Below, piece after piece: positions 18,459 to 28,683 of a stretch of DNA of 64,000 nucleotides (positions are counted from its first letter, which is position 1; each line of letters starts with the position of its first letter). Under the pieces are notes generated by a model. The model saw only the letters and a program-made list of their open reading frames with translations. It searched no databases and was not told the DNA's origin. A program made the translations under genes and the position numbers. Source of the DNA: Roseateles noduli (GTDB taxonomy: Bacteria; Pseudomonadota; Gammaproteobacteria; Burkholderiales; Burkholderiaceae_C); assembly GCA_002205125.1 (NCBI GenBank), contig NIOE01000004.1, forward strand, positions 550,010 through 614,009. The letters run 5' to 3'.

Positions 18459-19466
18459 TCAGCGCATCTCGCGCGGTCTCGGCGACGCCGACGCGTCCGC
18501 GCCGACCGCGTCGGGGCCGTGTCCGCGCGGGAAGTCGAACGCGATCCGCATGACGATGTCCTGCGGGTAGTTGCCGAACTTGCGGCCGAACAGGTTGAGG
18601 CCGCCGCGGTTGCGGGCGTCGTCCTTGATGCCCAGCCTCACCTTGATGTGGTTGGTCTGCGGCAGGTCCAGGTCGCCGATCTTCACCGCGCCCAGCGCGA
18701 CGCCGTCGATCATCGAGCCCTTCTCCCCCACGCTCCACTGCTTGAGCAGCCCGTGCGTGGTGCGGTCCACCTGCCACCAGCTCGGCATCAGCAGCGAGGG
18801 CTTGCCGCCGTAGTCGCCGGGGCTGGTCCAGGTGCCGATCTCCCGGTCGTTGATCCAGAGCGTGATGTCGGACGGAAAGTCCTCGTTGAACTGCGGCGCC
18901 TCGGAGCAGATCTCCATCGAGAGCTCCAGGTGGCTGGGCACCGCGCCGTAGGGCAGGTTGTTCGGGAAGGCGTAGTCCACGTAGCCCGAGCCGCCGAACC
19001 ACAGCAGCTGCGCGTAGACGTGCTCCGGCTCGAAGAACGAGCGCGAATCGTCCAGCATGCCGATGATCTTGCTCTCGCTCACCAGGCCGCAGGTGGGCTT
19101 GGCCTCGACGTGGCGGTAGCTGCCGATCGGCATGCTGATCGAGATGACGTTGGGTCGGGACTCGATCGCCGCGCCGGGCAGGCGCAGGCGCACCTCGTCG
19201 TAGCGCTTGGAGCAGAGCTTCTGCTGGCCGCGGGTGCCGGGCTCGACCTCGACCGAGACCAGACCGACGGCCTGCAGCTGGTTGATGTTGAAGCTCACCG
19301 TCGAATGCGGGAGGTTCATCGCGCCCGCCAGCTCCGAGACGTTCAGCACCTGGTGCGTGAGCAGGCCCAGCATCGCCTGTCGCGTGTCCGAGGCCAAGGC
19401 CTTGGCGACGGCCAGCGCCGCGTCCCCTTCGACCATCAAGACCCGGCTGCCCGAGACCTCCACCAT
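18459..19466 (-). CDS. ArsR-like winged-helix transcriptional regulator, likely controller of the locus
   Basis: 335 residues. Residues about 15-75 form an ArsR-type winged helix (ALASDTRQAMLGLLTHQVLNVSELAGAMNLPHSTVSFNINQLQAVGLV). The remaining ~250 residues form a large domain without a known name to me, rich in beta strands and Trp, perhaps a sugar-sensing jelly-roll. The start ATG is followed by a second in-frame Met at residue 11. It faces galT, with an inverted repeat in between, and a similar repeat lies behind its own 3' end, before GH43. I infer it controls the GH43, galTKM-ABC and TonB-receptor units; the effector sugar is unknown. Confidence 0.8.
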   Translation of the reverse strand: MVEVSGSRVLMVEGDAALAVAKALASDTRQAMLGLLTHQVLNVSELAGAMNLPHSTVSFNINQLQAVGLVSVEVEPGTRGQQKLCSKRYDEVRLRLPGAAIESRPNVISISMPIGSYRHVEAKPTCGLVSESKIIGMLDDSRSFFEPEHVYAQLLWFGGSGYVDYAFPNNLPYGAVPSHLELSMEICSEAPQFNEDFPSDITLWINDREIGTWTSPGDYGGKPSLLMPSWWQVDRTTHGLLKQWSVGEKGSMIDGVALGAVKIGDLDLPQTNHIKVRLGIKDDARNRGGLNLFGRKFGNYPQDIVMRIAFDFPRGHGPDAVGADASASPRPREMR

Positions 19467-19544
19467 TGCGCGTCCCCCGAAGAATTTTCGCGAGTTTATG
19501 CGGATCGCTCGCCCTCTCTGAGGCCCTAGGGTAAAGACGGATCA

Positions 19545-19570
19545 TTAATAACAAACAAGTTCGTGATAAT
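19545..19570. promoter_or_regulatory. Operator-like inverted repeat, site 2 (galT)
   Basis: The left arm TTAATAACAA (19545-19554) is identical to the left arm of site 1. After the same 6-base spacer comes a degenerate right arm TCGTGATAAT (19561-19570). It lies in the divergent region between the regulator and galT and touches the first possible galT ATG. Confidence 0.6.
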
Positions 19571-20720
19571 GGCTGCCATGAACCCCGCACACCACGACGG
19601 GCGAGGCGCCGAGACCGCCACCTCCGCTGATTCCCCCGGCCGCGTCCATCGTCGCCGCAATCCGCTGACCGGCCGTCACGTGCTGGTCTCCCCGCACCGC
19701 ACGCAGCGTCCCTGGCAGGGCGCCCAGGAGTCGGTCGACGAGACCGCGCTTCCCGCTCACGACCCCAGCTGCTACCTGTGCGCCGGCAACGTCCGGGCGA
19801 ACGGTCAGCGCAACCCGGATTACACCGGGACCTTCGTGTTCACGAACGATTTCGCGGCGCTGCAGGCGGCGCGCGGCGACGAGGCGGACCTCGTCGTTGC
19901 GGACGACGCGGGTGCCGACCTGCTGCAGGCGATGCCCGTCGCCGGCGAATGCCGCGTGCTGTGCTTCTCCCCGGACCACGCCCGCACGCTGCCGGAACTC
20001 GAATTGCCCGAGCTGCGCGCCGTCGTTCAAGCGTGGATGGACCAGTCCGCCGACATGGGCGCGCGCCACCGCTGGGTGCAGGTCTTCGAGAACAAGGGCG
20101 CGGCGATGGGTTGCTCCAACCCGCACCCGCACGGCCAGGTCTGGGGCCTGGACCAGTTGCCCGACGAAGCCGTGCTCGCCGATACGCATCAGCGCGAGTA
20201 CCTCGATCGCCACGGCGAACCGCTGCTGGTGCGCTACGTCCGCGATGAACTCGCCGAGGGCGAGCGCGTGATCGTCGAGACCGACCACTGGGTCGCCGTG
20301 GTGCCGTACTGGGCCGCGTGGCCGTTCGAGACGCTGCTGCTGCCGAAGGCGCACACCCTGCGCCTCGATGCGATGACGACGGCGCAGGCCGAGGACCTCG
20401 CGGCCGCGGTGCGCCGCCTCACGACGCGCTACGACAACCTGTTCCAGTGCTCCTTCCCGTATTCGATGGGCTGGCACGGTGCGCCGCACGGCGCGGGGCA
20501 GCCGGACGACGACGCCCATCGTCACTGGCAGCTGCATGCGCACTTCTATCCGCCGCTGCTGCGTTCGGCGACGGTGCGCAAGTTCATGGTCGGCTTCGAA
20601 ATGCTCGGCGAGGCGCAGCGCGACCTCACGCCGGAGACGGCCGCGCAGCGCCTGCGCGAGGTCAGCGACACCGTGCATTACCGGCAGGCGCGCCGCGCCG
20701 CGCAGGCGGAGGGCGCATGA
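19569..20720 (+). CDS. galT: Galactose-1-phosphate uridylyltransferase
   Basis: About 383 residues. Leloir pathway: swaps UMP between UDP-glucose and galactose-1-phosphate. It shows the family opening [26 protein letters not shown] in shorter conserved blocks, the zinc-site CYLC, and the HPHGQVW block whose histidine is the UMP-carrying nucleophile. Later come HAHFYPPLL and a downstream metal-site region. Starts at ATG 19569 or 19578 are possible; a GTG at 19563 is less likely since the operator overlaps it. First gene of a galT-galK-galM-GH5-ABC-transporter run joined by short overlaps. Confidence 0.95.
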   Translation: MAAMNPAHHDGRGAETATSADSPGRVHRRRNPLTGRHVLVSPHRTQRPWQGAQESVDETALPAHDPSCYLCAGNVRANGQRNPDYTGTFVFTNDFAALQAARGDEADLVVADDAGADLLQAMPVAGECRVLCFSPDHARTLPELELPELRAVVQAWMDQSADMGARHRWVQVFENKGAAMGCSNPHPHGQVWGLDQLPDEAVLADTHQREYLDRHGEPLLVRYVRDELAEGERVIVETDHWVAVVPYWAAWPFETLLLPKAHTLRLDAMTTAQAEDLAAAVRRLTTRYDNLFQCSFPYSMGWHGAPHGAGQPDDDAHRHWQLHAHFYPPLLRSATVRKFMVGFEMLGEAQRDLTPETAAQRLREVSDTVHYRQARRAAQAEGA

Positions 20721-21940
20721 GCCAGGACCTTCAAGCGACACCGCGCGAGCGCGCGGTGCAAGGATTCGAGCGCGCCTTCGGCAGTTCGCCGGAACGCCTG
20801 AGCCGCGCGCCGGCGCGCGTCAACCTGATCGGCGAGCACACCGACTACAACGAGGGCTTCGCGATGCCCTGCGCGATCGACCGCGACACGGTCGTCGCCG
20901 CGGCTCGTCGCGAGGACGATGTCGTGGAGGTGATCGCCTGCGACCTGCCTGCTGAGGCCGGTGGTTCGAGCGCCATCGCTGGCAACGAGAGCGGCAGCGC
21001 CAAGGGCGCACGAGGCCGCTTCCGCATCGGCGAGGCGGCGGACGTCTCCGCCAGCCCGCAGTGGCTGCGCTACGTGCAGGGCATGGTCGCCGTGCTGCGC
21101 GAGCAGGGCCTCCCCGTCGGCGGCGCGACGCTGTCGATCGCGGGCAACGTGCCGCAGGGCGCGGGCCTGAGTTCCTCGGCCTCGCTGGAGATGGCGATCG
21201 GCCAGGCCATGTCCGCGCTCAACGGCTGGACGCTGCCGCCGACGACGATGGCGCTCGCCGGCCAGCGCGCCGAGAACGTCTACGCCGGCTGCCGCTGCGG
21301 CGTGCTGGACCAGCTGTCGTCCTCGCTCGGCGTGAAGGGCCACGCGCTGCTGATGGACTGCCGCAGCCTGGAGGTCCGCGCTATCCCGATGCCTGAGGAC
21401 ATCGCGGTGCTCGTCGTCGACTCGAAGATCCAGCGCGGCCTCGTCGACAGCGAATACAACCTGCGCCGCCAGCAATGCGAGGCTGCGGCCAAGGGCCTGG
21501 GCGTGAAGGCGCTGCGCGACGTCGACGACGCCTTGTGGTCTCGGCTCGGCGGGCAACTCGACCCGGTCGTGAGGCGCCGTGCGCGGCACATCATTTCCGA
21601 CAGCCAGCGCTGCGCCGGCCTGGCCGACGCCTTGACGCGCGGCGACTTCGCCGCGATCGGCCAACTGATGCGCGAGTCCCACTGGTCCATGCGCGACGAC
21701 TTCGAGATCACCGTTCCCCCGATCGACGCGCTGGCCGCGCTGATGCAGGACGTCATCGGCGATCACGGCGGTGCGCGCATGACCGGCGGCGGCTTCGGCG
21801 GGTGCGTCATCGCGCTCGCGCCGCGGGCAATGGTCGATGAGATCCGCGTCGCGGTCGAACGCGGCTACCGCTCGCCGGACGGACGCGCGGCGGAGGTCCA
21901 CGTCTGCGCCGCCTCCGACGGCGCGGGAGTGCTGGCATGA
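20717..21940 (+). CDS. galK: Galactokinase
   Basis: 407 residues of the GHMP kinase family; phosphorylates alpha-D-galactose at C1 with ATP. Visible: the galactokinase signature ([19 protein letters not shown]), the ATP-binding Gly/Ser loop ([14 protein letters not shown]), and the C-terminal [13 protein letters not shown] Gly/Ser/Ala-rich insert of about 17 residues follows VIACDLPAE, longer than I expect for this loop. The start ATG overlaps the galT stop (ATGA), so translation is coupled. Confidence 0.96.
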   Translation: MSQDLQATPRERAVQGFERAFGSSPERLSRAPARVNLIGEHTDYNEGFAMPCAIDRDTVVAAARREDDVVEVIACDLPAEAGGSSAIAGNESGSAKGARGRFRIGEAADVSASPQWLRYVQGMVAVLREQGLPVGGATLSIAGNVPQGAGLSSSASLEMAIGQAMSALNGWTLPPTTMALAGQRAENVYAGCRCGVLDQLSSSLGVKGHALLMDCRSLEVRAIPMPEDIAVLVVDSKIQRGLVDSEYNLRRQQCEAAAKGLGVKALRDVDDALWSRLGGQLDPVVRRRARHIISDSQRCAGLADALTRGDFAAIGQLMRESHWSMRDDFEITVPPIDALAALMQDVIGDHGGARMTGGGFGGCVIALAPRAMVDEIRVAVERGYRSPDGRAAEVHVCAASDGAGVLA

Positions 21941-23028
21941 GCGCGCTCAAGACCTTCGAGCTGCGCTCGCCGGACGGCCTGCGCATCACCGTCACCGATG
22001 CGGGCGCGTCGTGGATGTCCTGCACCGTTCCGTTGGATGGCGAGAGCGGTGGAAGTGGCGGGGTCGGCGGCGGGGACGGCGAGGACGCTCAGCATCGCGA
22101 GGTGCTGCTCGGCTACCAGACGCCCGAGGACTACCTGCGCCAGCCGGGCTACCTCGGCGCCGTGGTCGGCCGCTACGCCAACCGCATCGCGGGCGCGTCG
22201 TTCGAACTCGACGGCCAGCGTTTCGCGCTCGACGCGAACGAAGGTCCGAACCAGCTGCATGGTGGCACCGTCGGTTTCCATCGCAAGATCTGGGACGTGA
22301 CGCATCAGGACGAGCACACGCTGGAACTGGCGCTGCGCTCGGAAGACGGTGACCAGGGCTATCCCGGGCAACTGGACGTCCGCGTGACCTACCGCGTCGA
22401 GGCGCCGCTGACGGTCAGCGTGAGCTTCGAAGCCCACACCGATGCGCCGACGCTGGTGAACGTGAGCAGCCACGCCTACTTCAACCTCGACGGCCCGGGG
22501 CGCGACATCCTCGATCAACAACTGCAGATCGCGGGCGGCCATTACCTGCCGGTGCGCGCCGACCTGATCCCGACCGGCGAGCAGCAGGACGTCGCCGGCA
22601 CGCCCTTCGACTTCCGCCAGCCGCGCCGCATCGGCGACGCACTCGAAGCGCTGCGTCGGCTGGACGTGCAGCCGGCCTGCCACGACCACTGTTGGCTCAT
22701 CGACGAGCCGAAGGGCGAGGGCGCCGCCGCGGTGCTGCGCTCGGGTGACGGCCGCCTGACGCTCGCGCTGCACAGCGACGCGCCGGGCCTGCAGTTCTAC
22801 GCTGGTGAGTTCCTGCCCCAGACCCCCGACCGTAACGGCCGTCCGCACATCAAGCACGGCGGCCTCGCGATCGAGCCCGAGGCGCTGCCCGACAGTCCGC
22901 ATCATCCCGAATGGTCGCAACCCGGCGCGGTGCTGCGTCCCGGCGAGGTCTACCGCCATCGCCTGACCTACCGCTTCGTTCCCTCGACCTCATTCGCCAC
23001 TGCGGCCCCTCCAGCCGACAAGGCCTGA
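21937..23028 (+). CDS. galM: Aldose 1-epimerase (mutarotase)
   Basis: 363 residues. Interconverts alpha and beta anomers of galactose so that galactokinase has its substrate. Features: GRYANRIAGASFEL, NQLHGG with the catalytic-site His, SSHAYFNL with the second His, and QFYAGEFL with the catalytic-base Glu region. A Gly/Ser-rich insert (residues about 32-48) interrupts the N-terminal strand region. No signal peptide, so cytoplasmic. The start overlaps galK by ATGA. Confidence 0.94.
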   Translation: MSALKTFELRSPDGLRITVTDAGASWMSCTVPLDGESGGSGGVGGGDGEDAQHREVLLGYQTPEDYLRQPGYLGAVVGRYANRIAGASFELDGQRFALDANEGPNQLHGGTVGFHRKIWDVTHQDEHTLELALRSEDGDQGYPGQLDVRVTYRVEAPLTVSVSFEAHTDAPTLVNVSSHAYFNLDGPGRDILDQQLQIAGGHYLPVRADLIPTGEQQDVAGTPFDFRQPRRIGDALEALRRLDVQPACHDHCWLIDEPKGEGAAAVLRSGDGRLTLALHSDAPGLQFYAGEFLPQTPDRNGRPHIKHGGLAIEPEALPDSPHHPEWSQPGAVLRPGEVYRHRLTYRFVPSTSFATAAPPADKA

Positions 23029-23041
23029 CCCCGAGAACACC

Positions 23042-24127
23042 ATGAGCAATTCCACCTCCACACCCGCCCGCTGGACGCCCGAGCAGGCGCACGCCTGGTT
23101 CCAGGCGCAGCCCCCCGTACTGGGTGCGAACTTCATCCCTGCGTCCGCCATCAACCAGCTCGCCATGTGGCAGGCCGAGAGCTTCGATGCGGAGCGCATC
23201 GAGCTCGAACTCGGCTGGGCCGCCGGCCTGGGCATGAACACGATGCGCGTGTTCCTGCACGACCTGCTGTGGGCGCAGGACGCCGCCGGCTTCAAGTCGC
23301 GCATCGGGCAGTACCTCGACATCGCCGATCGCCACGGCATCAAGACGATGTTCGTGCTGTTCGACTCCTGCTGGGATCCGCATCCGAAGCTGGGCCCGCA
23401 GCGCGAGCCCATCCCGGGCGTGCACAACTCCGGCTGGGTGCAGAGCCCGTCGGCGACGCAGCTCGCCGACCGCTCGACCTGGCCCGCGCTGCGCGCCTAC
23501 GTCGAGGACATCGTCAGGACCTACGGCCAGGACCCGCGCGTCACCTACTGGGACGTCTGGAACGAGCCCGACAACCAGGGCGGCGGCATGGGCTACTACC
23601 TGCCGCGCGAGGCCAAGGACAAGATCGCGCTGGTCGCGGAGCTGATCCCGCAGGTCTTCGACTGGGCGCGCGCGCAGCAGCCCTCGCAGCCGCTGACCAG
23701 CGGCGTGTGGCTGGGCGACGATTGGCGCCCCGAGTCCAAGGAGCTGAACGCGGTGCAGAAAGCGCAGCTGGCCGGCTCCGACGTCGTCAGCTTCCACGAC
23801 TACAGCTGGCCCGAGAAGCTGGAAGCCCGCATCAAGCAGCTGCAGGCCTACGGCCGCCCGCTCATCTGCACCGAGTACATGGCGCGCAGCCTGGGCTCGA
23901 CCTTCGACGTCGCGCTGCCGATCGCCTGGCGCGAGGACGTGGGCATGCTCAACTGGGGCTTCGTCGACGGCAAGAGCCAGACGAAGATGCCGTGGGATTC
24001 GTGGAAGAAGCCGTACACCATCGATCCGCCGCTGGTGTGGTTCCACGACGTGCTGCACACCGACGGCACGCCGTACCGCGAGCGCGAGGCCGAACTGTTG
24101 CGGCAACATGGCGCCCGCAAGCGTTGA
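23042..24127 (+). CDS. GH5-like (clan GH-A) glycoside hydrolase without signal peptide
   Basis: 361 residues, TIM-barrel type. The acid/base Glu is in YWDVWNEPDN and the nucleophile Glu in LICTEYMARS, the usual spacing for clan GH-A. Other barrel elements: MNTMRVFLHDLLW and MFVLFDSCWDPH. There is no signal peptide, so it probably acts on imported oligosaccharides in the cytoplasm. It lies 13 bp after galM and before a sugar ABC transporter, which suggests it releases galactose (or a linked sugar) for the Leloir enzymes. Exact substrate not visible. Confidence 0.8.
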   Translation: MSNSTSTPARWTPEQAHAWFQAQPPVLGANFIPASAINQLAMWQAESFDAERIELELGWAAGLGMNTMRVFLHDLLWAQDAAGFKSRIGQYLDIADRHGIKTMFVLFDSCWDPHPKLGPQREPIPGVHNSGWVQSPSATQLADRSTWPALRAYVEDIVRTYGQDPRVTYWDVWNEPDNQGGGMGYYLPREAKDKIALVAELIPQVFDWARAQQPSQPLTSGVWLGDDWRPESKELNAVQKAQLAGSDVVSFHDYSWPEKLEARIKQLQAYGRPLICTEYMARSLGSTFDVALPIAWREDVGMLNWGFVDGKSQTKMPWDSWKKPYTIDPPLVWFHDVLHTDGTPYREREAELLRQHGARKR

Positions 24128-24245
24128 ACGGACTCACCGCCGATCGACGTTGAGCGGACGACGGTGACAGACACGGCGGACGGGGCGCGATGACCCCGTC
24201 CGCCAACCAGAGGTGCTGCGATGGATGGCGCCCGGTAGGAGACGT

Positions 24246-25388
24246 ATGACAGCAAGCATCGAGTTCGCGGCCGTGGCCAAGCGCTACGGGTCCGTGGAGA
24301 TCATTCCCGACTTCTCGCTCACCATCGGGGCGGGCGAGTTCATCGTGCTGCTCGGCCCGTCGGGCTGCGGCAAGTCCACGCTGCTGCGCATGCTGGCGGG
24401 GCTGGAGAGCGTCTCCGGCGGCCGCATCCTGCTCGCCGACCAGGACGTCACCGCGCTGCCGCCGGGGCGGCGCGGCCTGGCGATGGTGTTCCAGCAGTAC
24501 GCGCTCTACCCGCACATGAGCGTGTTCGACAACATGGCCTTCGGCCTGCGCAACATCGGCGTCGCGGACGCCGAGGTGCGCCGCCGCGTCGAGGACGCCG
24601 CGCGCATGCTGGAACTCGACACGCTGCTGCAGCGCCGCCCGTCCCAGCTGTCCGGCGGACAGCGCCAGCGCGTCGCGATCGGACGCGCCGTGGTGAAGGA
24701 GCCCAAGGCCTTCCTCTTCGACGAACCGCTGTCCAACCTCGACGCCAAGCTGCGCAACCGCACGCGCATCGAGCTGGCGCGTCTGCACAAGCGGCTGGGC
24801 GCGACCATGGTCTTCGTCACCCACGACCAGGTCGAGGCGATGACGCTGGCCGACCGCATCGTCGTGCTCAACGGCGGTCGCATCGAGCAGGCCGGCGCGC
24901 CGATGGACATCTATCAACGTCCGCGCACGCGCTTCGTCGCGGGCTTCGTGGGCAGCCCGTCGATGAATTTCCTGCCGGTCGAGCGCGTGAGCGATCAGCA
25001 GGGGCGCATCGCTGTGCGCCTGCCCGGCGGCGCGGTGCTGACCACGCAGATCGCGGCGAAGTCGCTCGCGGGTCAACTGGAGATCGGCGTGCGGCCTGAA
25101 GGCCTGCGCCTCGCGGCCGACGGCCCGATCACCGGTTGCGTGGAACTGCTGGAACGCCTCGGCGAGCGCAGCCTCGCGCACGTCGGCCTGGGCGACGGCA
25201 CGGTCGTCGTGTCCGAGGTGCCGGTGAACAGCACGCTCGCGATGGGCGAGACCGTGCGCCTGCGGCCCGATCTGGAACAGGTCCATCTCTTCGACGGCGC
25301 GGGCCTCGCGTATCACGCCGAGCCGGCGTCGGACGGCGTGCCGGCGGAGGCGTTCATCGCGGGCGCGACCGCAGCGGAGGTCCGATGA
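24246..25388 (+). CDS. MalK/UgpC-type sugar ABC transporter ATPase
   Basis: 380 residues. Walker A GPSGCGKST, signature LSGGQRQRVAIGRA, Walker B FLFDEPLSNLDAKLR, H-loop FVTHDQVEAMTLADR, and a C-terminal TOBE regulatory region (about 240-380). It energises the two permeases directly downstream. The ATG at 24246 has an AGGAG site 6 bases upstream; the earlier ATG at 24213 is less likely. Its stop overlaps the start of the first permease (ATGA). Confidence 0.94.
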   Translation: MTASIEFAAVAKRYGSVEIIPDFSLTIGAGEFIVLLGPSGCGKSTLLRMLAGLESVSGGRILLADQDVTALPPGRRGLAMVFQQYALYPHMSVFDNMAFGLRNIGVADAEVRRRVEDAARMLELDTLLQRRPSQLSGGQRQRVAIGRAVVKEPKAFLFDEPLSNLDAKLRNRTRIELARLHKRLGATMVFVTHDQVEAMTLADRIVVLNGGRIEQAGAPMDIYQRPRTRFVAGFVGSPSMNFLPVERVSDQQGRIAVRLPGGAVLTTQIAAKSLAGQLEIGVRPEGLRLAADGPITGCVELLERLGERSLAHVGLGDGTVVVSEVPVNSTLAMGETVRLRPDLEQVHLFDGAGLAYHAEPASDGVPAEAFIAGATAAEVR

Positions 25389-26380
25389 GCGCGACCGCTG
25401 CCATCGCAGCGACCGACTCCGCTGCGGGGACCGCGCGGCCCGTCACCGATGCGGCGGCTGACGTCATCTCCGGCGCCAGGCCGCCGCGCGGCGCGCTCGG
25501 CCGCTCCGCGATGGACGGCCCGGCGTGGGTCGGCTGGGCCTTCATCGCGCCGTTCGCGCTCTGCTATCTGGGCCTGCTCGCGGCGCCGGTGCTGGAGGGC
25601 TTCTGGCTGTCCTTCAACGCCGTCGATCTGCTGACCGGCAAGGGCCAGTTCGTCGGCCTGGCCAATTTCCTGGACCTGGTGCGCGACGAAGTGTTCCTGC
25701 GCTGCGCCCGCAACACCATCTTCTTCGCGGCGATCTGCACGCCGGCCTTTGTCGGCCTGGGCCTGGCGCTCGCGCTGGTGCTTAACCGCCCGGGCCGCAC
25801 CGGCGCCTGGCTGCGCGGCACCTTCTTCGCGTCCAACGTGCTGTCGGTGACCGTCGTCACGCTGATCTGGCGCCTGGTGCTGCTGCCCGACCGCGGGCTG
25901 CTGAGCCAGAGCCTCGCGGCCTTCGGCCTGCCGGATCTCGCGCCCTTGAGCAACGAATCTCTCGCGCTGCCCTTCATCGCGCTCGTCACGCTGTGGTGGG
26001 GCATCGGCCTGCCGATGATGCTAATCCTCGCCGCGCTGCAGCAGATCCCGCCCGACCTCTACGAAGCCGCCGCGCTGGATAACGCCAGCCGCTGGCGCAG
26101 CTTCCGCTTCATCACGCTGCCGGCGCTGCGCCGCACGCTCATCATGGTCGCCATCATCCAGGTCATCGGCCAGCTGCAGGTCTTCGGCCAGGCCCAGCTG
26201 CTCACCAACGGCGGTCCCAACAACAGCACCCGGACGCTGGTGATGTTCATCTACGAGGCGCTCTTCGATCAGTGGGCGCTGGGCTACTCCGCCGCGGCGG
26301 CGCAGATCCTGTTCGTGCTGATGGTGCTCGGGGTCTCGTTCCAACGCTGGGCCGAGCGCCGCGAAGGAGCGCAAGCATGA
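25385..26380 (+). CDS. Sugar ABC transporter permease (MalF/UgpA-type)
   Basis: 331 residues. A 40-residue Ala/Thr-rich cytoplasmic lead is followed by about six membrane segments, beginning WAFIAPFALCYLGLLAAPVL. The EAA loop that contacts the ATPase reads YEAAALDNASRWRSFRFITLP. It partners with the next permease to form the membrane channel. ATGA overlaps on both sides show tight coupling with the ATPase and the second permease. Confidence 0.93.
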   Translation: MSATAAIAATDSAAGTARPVTDAAADVISGARPPRGALGRSAMDGPAWVGWAFIAPFALCYLGLLAAPVLEGFWLSFNAVDLLTGKGQFVGLANFLDLVRDEVFLRCARNTIFFAAICTPAFVGLGLALALVLNRPGRTGAWLRGTFFASNVLSVTVVTLIWRLVLLPDRGLLSQSLAAFGLPDLAPLSNESLALPFIALVTLWWGIGLPMMLILAALQQIPPDLYEAAALDNASRWRSFRFITLPALRRTLIMVAIIQVIGQLQVFGQAQLLTNGGPNNSTRTLVMFIYEALFDQWALGYSAAAAQILFVLMVLGVSFQRWAERREGAQA

Positions 26381-27216
26381 GCGGCCGCGTCTGGCAGAAC
26401 GGTCCCTGGGACCGCGTGCTCCTCGGCTCGGCCATCGCGCTCGCGCTTCTGTGGATGCTGCCGCTCGCGTGGGTCTTCGCGCTGTCGCTGAAGTCGAACG
26501 CGGTGCTGATGGAACGCACCGACGCCATCCTCACCACGCCCTTCACGCTGCGCAACTACGCGGACATCCTCGCCAACCCGGCGGTGTTCCGCTGGGTGGC
26601 CAACAGCTGCATCGTCGCGCTGGTGCAGACGGCGCTGGTGCTGTTCATCTCCTCCCTGGCGGGCTACGGCTTCGCACGCTGCGAGTTCCCCGGCCGGCGC
26701 ATCGCCTTCGCGCTGGCGCTCGCGGGCCTCGCGGTGCCGGAGCCCGCGGTCGTGATCCCGCTGCACCGCATCTTCGCGGAGCTCGGTCTGCACAACAGCT
26801 ACGCCGGCCTGATCCTGCCGCGCCTGGCCGCGCCGTTCGGCGTGTTCCTGATGACGCAGTTCTTCAAGGCGATCCCGCGGGAACTGGAAGAGGCCGCGCT
26901 GATGGACAACGCCTCGCGCTGGAAGATCTTCTGGCGCGTGATCCTGCCGCAGACGCTGCCGGCGCAGGCGACGCTGGGCATCTTCAGCTTCCTCGCGGCG
27001 TGGAACGACTATCTGTGGCCGCTGATCTCCGCGACCCGTCCCGAGATGTACACGCTGACGCTGGGTCTGGCGGCCACGCAGACCAACTTCGCGCAGTCCG
27101 AGGGCCTGGGCTTCCTGATGGCGCAGGCGGTCTTCGCAGCGCTCCCGGTGCTGGTGCTCTACGCCTTCTTCCAGCGCCACATCGTCGCGGCGGTGGCGGG
27201 AGGGAAGGCGGCATGA
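26377..27216 (+). CDS. Sugar ABC transporter permease (MalG/UgpE-type)
   Basis: 279 residues with six membrane segments, starting LLGSAIALALLWMLPLAWVFAL. EAA loop: ELEEAALMDNASRWKIFWRVILPQ. It is the second permease of the CUT1-type importer encoded at 24246-28682. Start and stop both overlap neighbours by 4 bp. Confidence 0.94.
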   Translation: MSGRVWQNGPWDRVLLGSAIALALLWMLPLAWVFALSLKSNAVLMERTDAILTTPFTLRNYADILANPAVFRWVANSCIVALVQTALVLFISSLAGYGFARCEFPGRRIAFALALAGLAVPEPAVVIPLHRIFAELGLHNSYAGLILPRLAAPFGVFLMTQFFKAIPRELEEAALMDNASRWKIFWRVILPQTLPAQATLGIFSFLAAWNDYLWPLISATRPEMYTLTLGLAATQTNFAQSEGLGFLMAQAVFAALPVLVLYAFFQRHIVAAVAGGKAA

Positions 27217-28682
27217 AGCAGCAGCGCATCAAGCAGAACACAACCTCGCGCTCTCGCTCGCGTTCACCGTTGCGCCGGCTCGCCGTCGCCGCCTGTCTGA
27301 GCCTCGCGGGACTCGCCGCCTTCGCGCAGGGACAGGCGGGGCAGGGCGGTGAAGTCCACATCACGCTCGCCCGCTTCTTCGGCAGCTGCGACGCCGAATA
27401 CGGCCAGGTCACCGATCCGTCCAAGGCCAGCAGCGAGTGCGGCATCATCACCGCGCTCACCAACCGCTTCAACGCGCGGGAGTCCGGCCGCATCCGCGTC
27501 GACACGCAGGTGGTGGAGCACTCGGCCTACTACCAGCAGCTGGGCGCGCGCATCGTCGGCGGCGACCTGCCGAGCATCGCGATCATGCACAGCTCGGTGC
27601 TGGGCGACTTCGCCAAGCGCGACCTGCTGCAGCCGCTCGAAGAGGGCTTCGCGCGGGAAGGCGTTGCGGTCTCCGACTTCACGCCGCATGCGCGCCACGG
27701 CGTGACCTTCGCGGGCCACGTCGTCGCGCTGCCGTACGACTCGCACGCGGCGCTGTGGCACATCAACCTCGGGTTGATGAAGCAGGCGGGACTCGTCGAT
27801 GCGAAGGGCCATGCGCGCTTGCCCAAGTCGACCGCCGAGGCGCTCGATCAGGCGCGCGCCTTCAAGCGCGCGACCGGCAAACCCTACTTCGTCTGGCTGA
27901 CGCTGAACGATCCGAGCTTCTTCGCGCGCTCGGTGCTCGGGCTGGTCGCGCAGCAGGGCGGGACGCTGTTCCCGCGCAGCGACCAGACCGTCGACCTGAC
28001 CTCACCCCAGGTCCGCGAGGCCGTGCAGTTCATGCGCACCGTCTACGCGGAGGGCCTGTCCACGCGCAACATGGACTACAGCGCCGCGCTGCAGGCCTTC
28101 ATGGCCGGCGCCGGCGGCGTGATGCCCAACGGCACCTGGCTGCTGGGCGACCTCACCACGCGCGCGGCCAAGCCGGGCAATCCGCTGAGCAGCCAGTATG
28201 AGGCGGTGCCCGAGCCGACGCTCTTCACGCAGCCCGCGACCTGGGCCGACAGCCACGTGTGGGTGATGCTGCGCAACCCGCGGCAGACGCCGCAGGAGCG
28301 CGCCGCCGCACTGCGTTTCCTCCGCTTCCTCAACGACGAGAGCCTGGCCTGGGCCCGCACCGGGCAACTGCCCGCGCGGCAGTCGGCGGTCGACAGCGCC
28401 GCATTCAAGGCGTTGCCGATGCGCGCGTCGCTCGGCCCGGTCGCCGCGCACGGCACCGGCCTGCCGACGACCGTCGCGCGGCAGTCCCGCGTGATGGGCC
28501 TGCTGGGCGACACGGTGGCTTCCATCGTCGTCTCCGGCGAGCCGCTGGACGCGACGCTGGCCAAGGGTCAGCAGCGCATCAACCGCCTGCTGGAGCGCGA
28601 ATCGCGCTTCCTCGGCGCGGCCTCCAGCGACGTTGGCGTGGCGCCGACGGCACAGGTCAGCGTCTCTCATGGTTTGCGCTAG
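27213..28682 (+). CDS. Periplasmic sugar-binding protein of the MalK-type transporter
   Basis: 489 residues, family 1 extracellular solute-binding protein (COG1653 type). A basic Arg/Ser-rich N-terminus leads to a signal peptide (RRLAVAACLSLAGLAAFAQG). The mature part starts with EVHITLARFFG and has the two-lobe pattern (IVGGDLPSIAIMHSS, VALPYDSHAALWHINL). It captures the sugar for the two permeases just upstream. The start overlaps the second permease by ATGA. Substrate unknown, but its place with galTKM suggests galactosides. Confidence 0.9.
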   Translation: MKQQRIKQNTTSRSRSRSPLRRLAVAACLSLAGLAAFAQGQAGQGGEVHITLARFFGSCDAEYGQVTDPSKASSECGIITALTNRFNARESGRIRVDTQVVEHSAYYQQLGARIVGGDLPSIAIMHSSVLGDFAKRDLLQPLEEGFAREGVAVSDFTPHARHGVTFAGHVVALPYDSHAALWHINLGLMKQAGLVDAKGHARLPKSTAEALDQARAFKRATGKPYFVWLTLNDPSFFARSVLGLVAQQGGTLFPRSDQTVDLTSPQVREAVQFMRTVYAEGLSTRNMDYSAALQAFMAGAGGVMPNGTWLLGDLTTRAAKPGNPLSSQYEAVPEPTLFTQPATWADSHVWVMLRNPRQTPQERAAALRFLRFLNDESLAWARTGQLPARQSAVDSAAFKALPMRASLGPVAAHGTGLPTTVARQSRVMGLLGDTVASIVVSGEPLDATLAKGQQRINRLLERESRFLGAASSDVGVAPTAQVSVSHGLR

Positions 28683-28683
28683 G

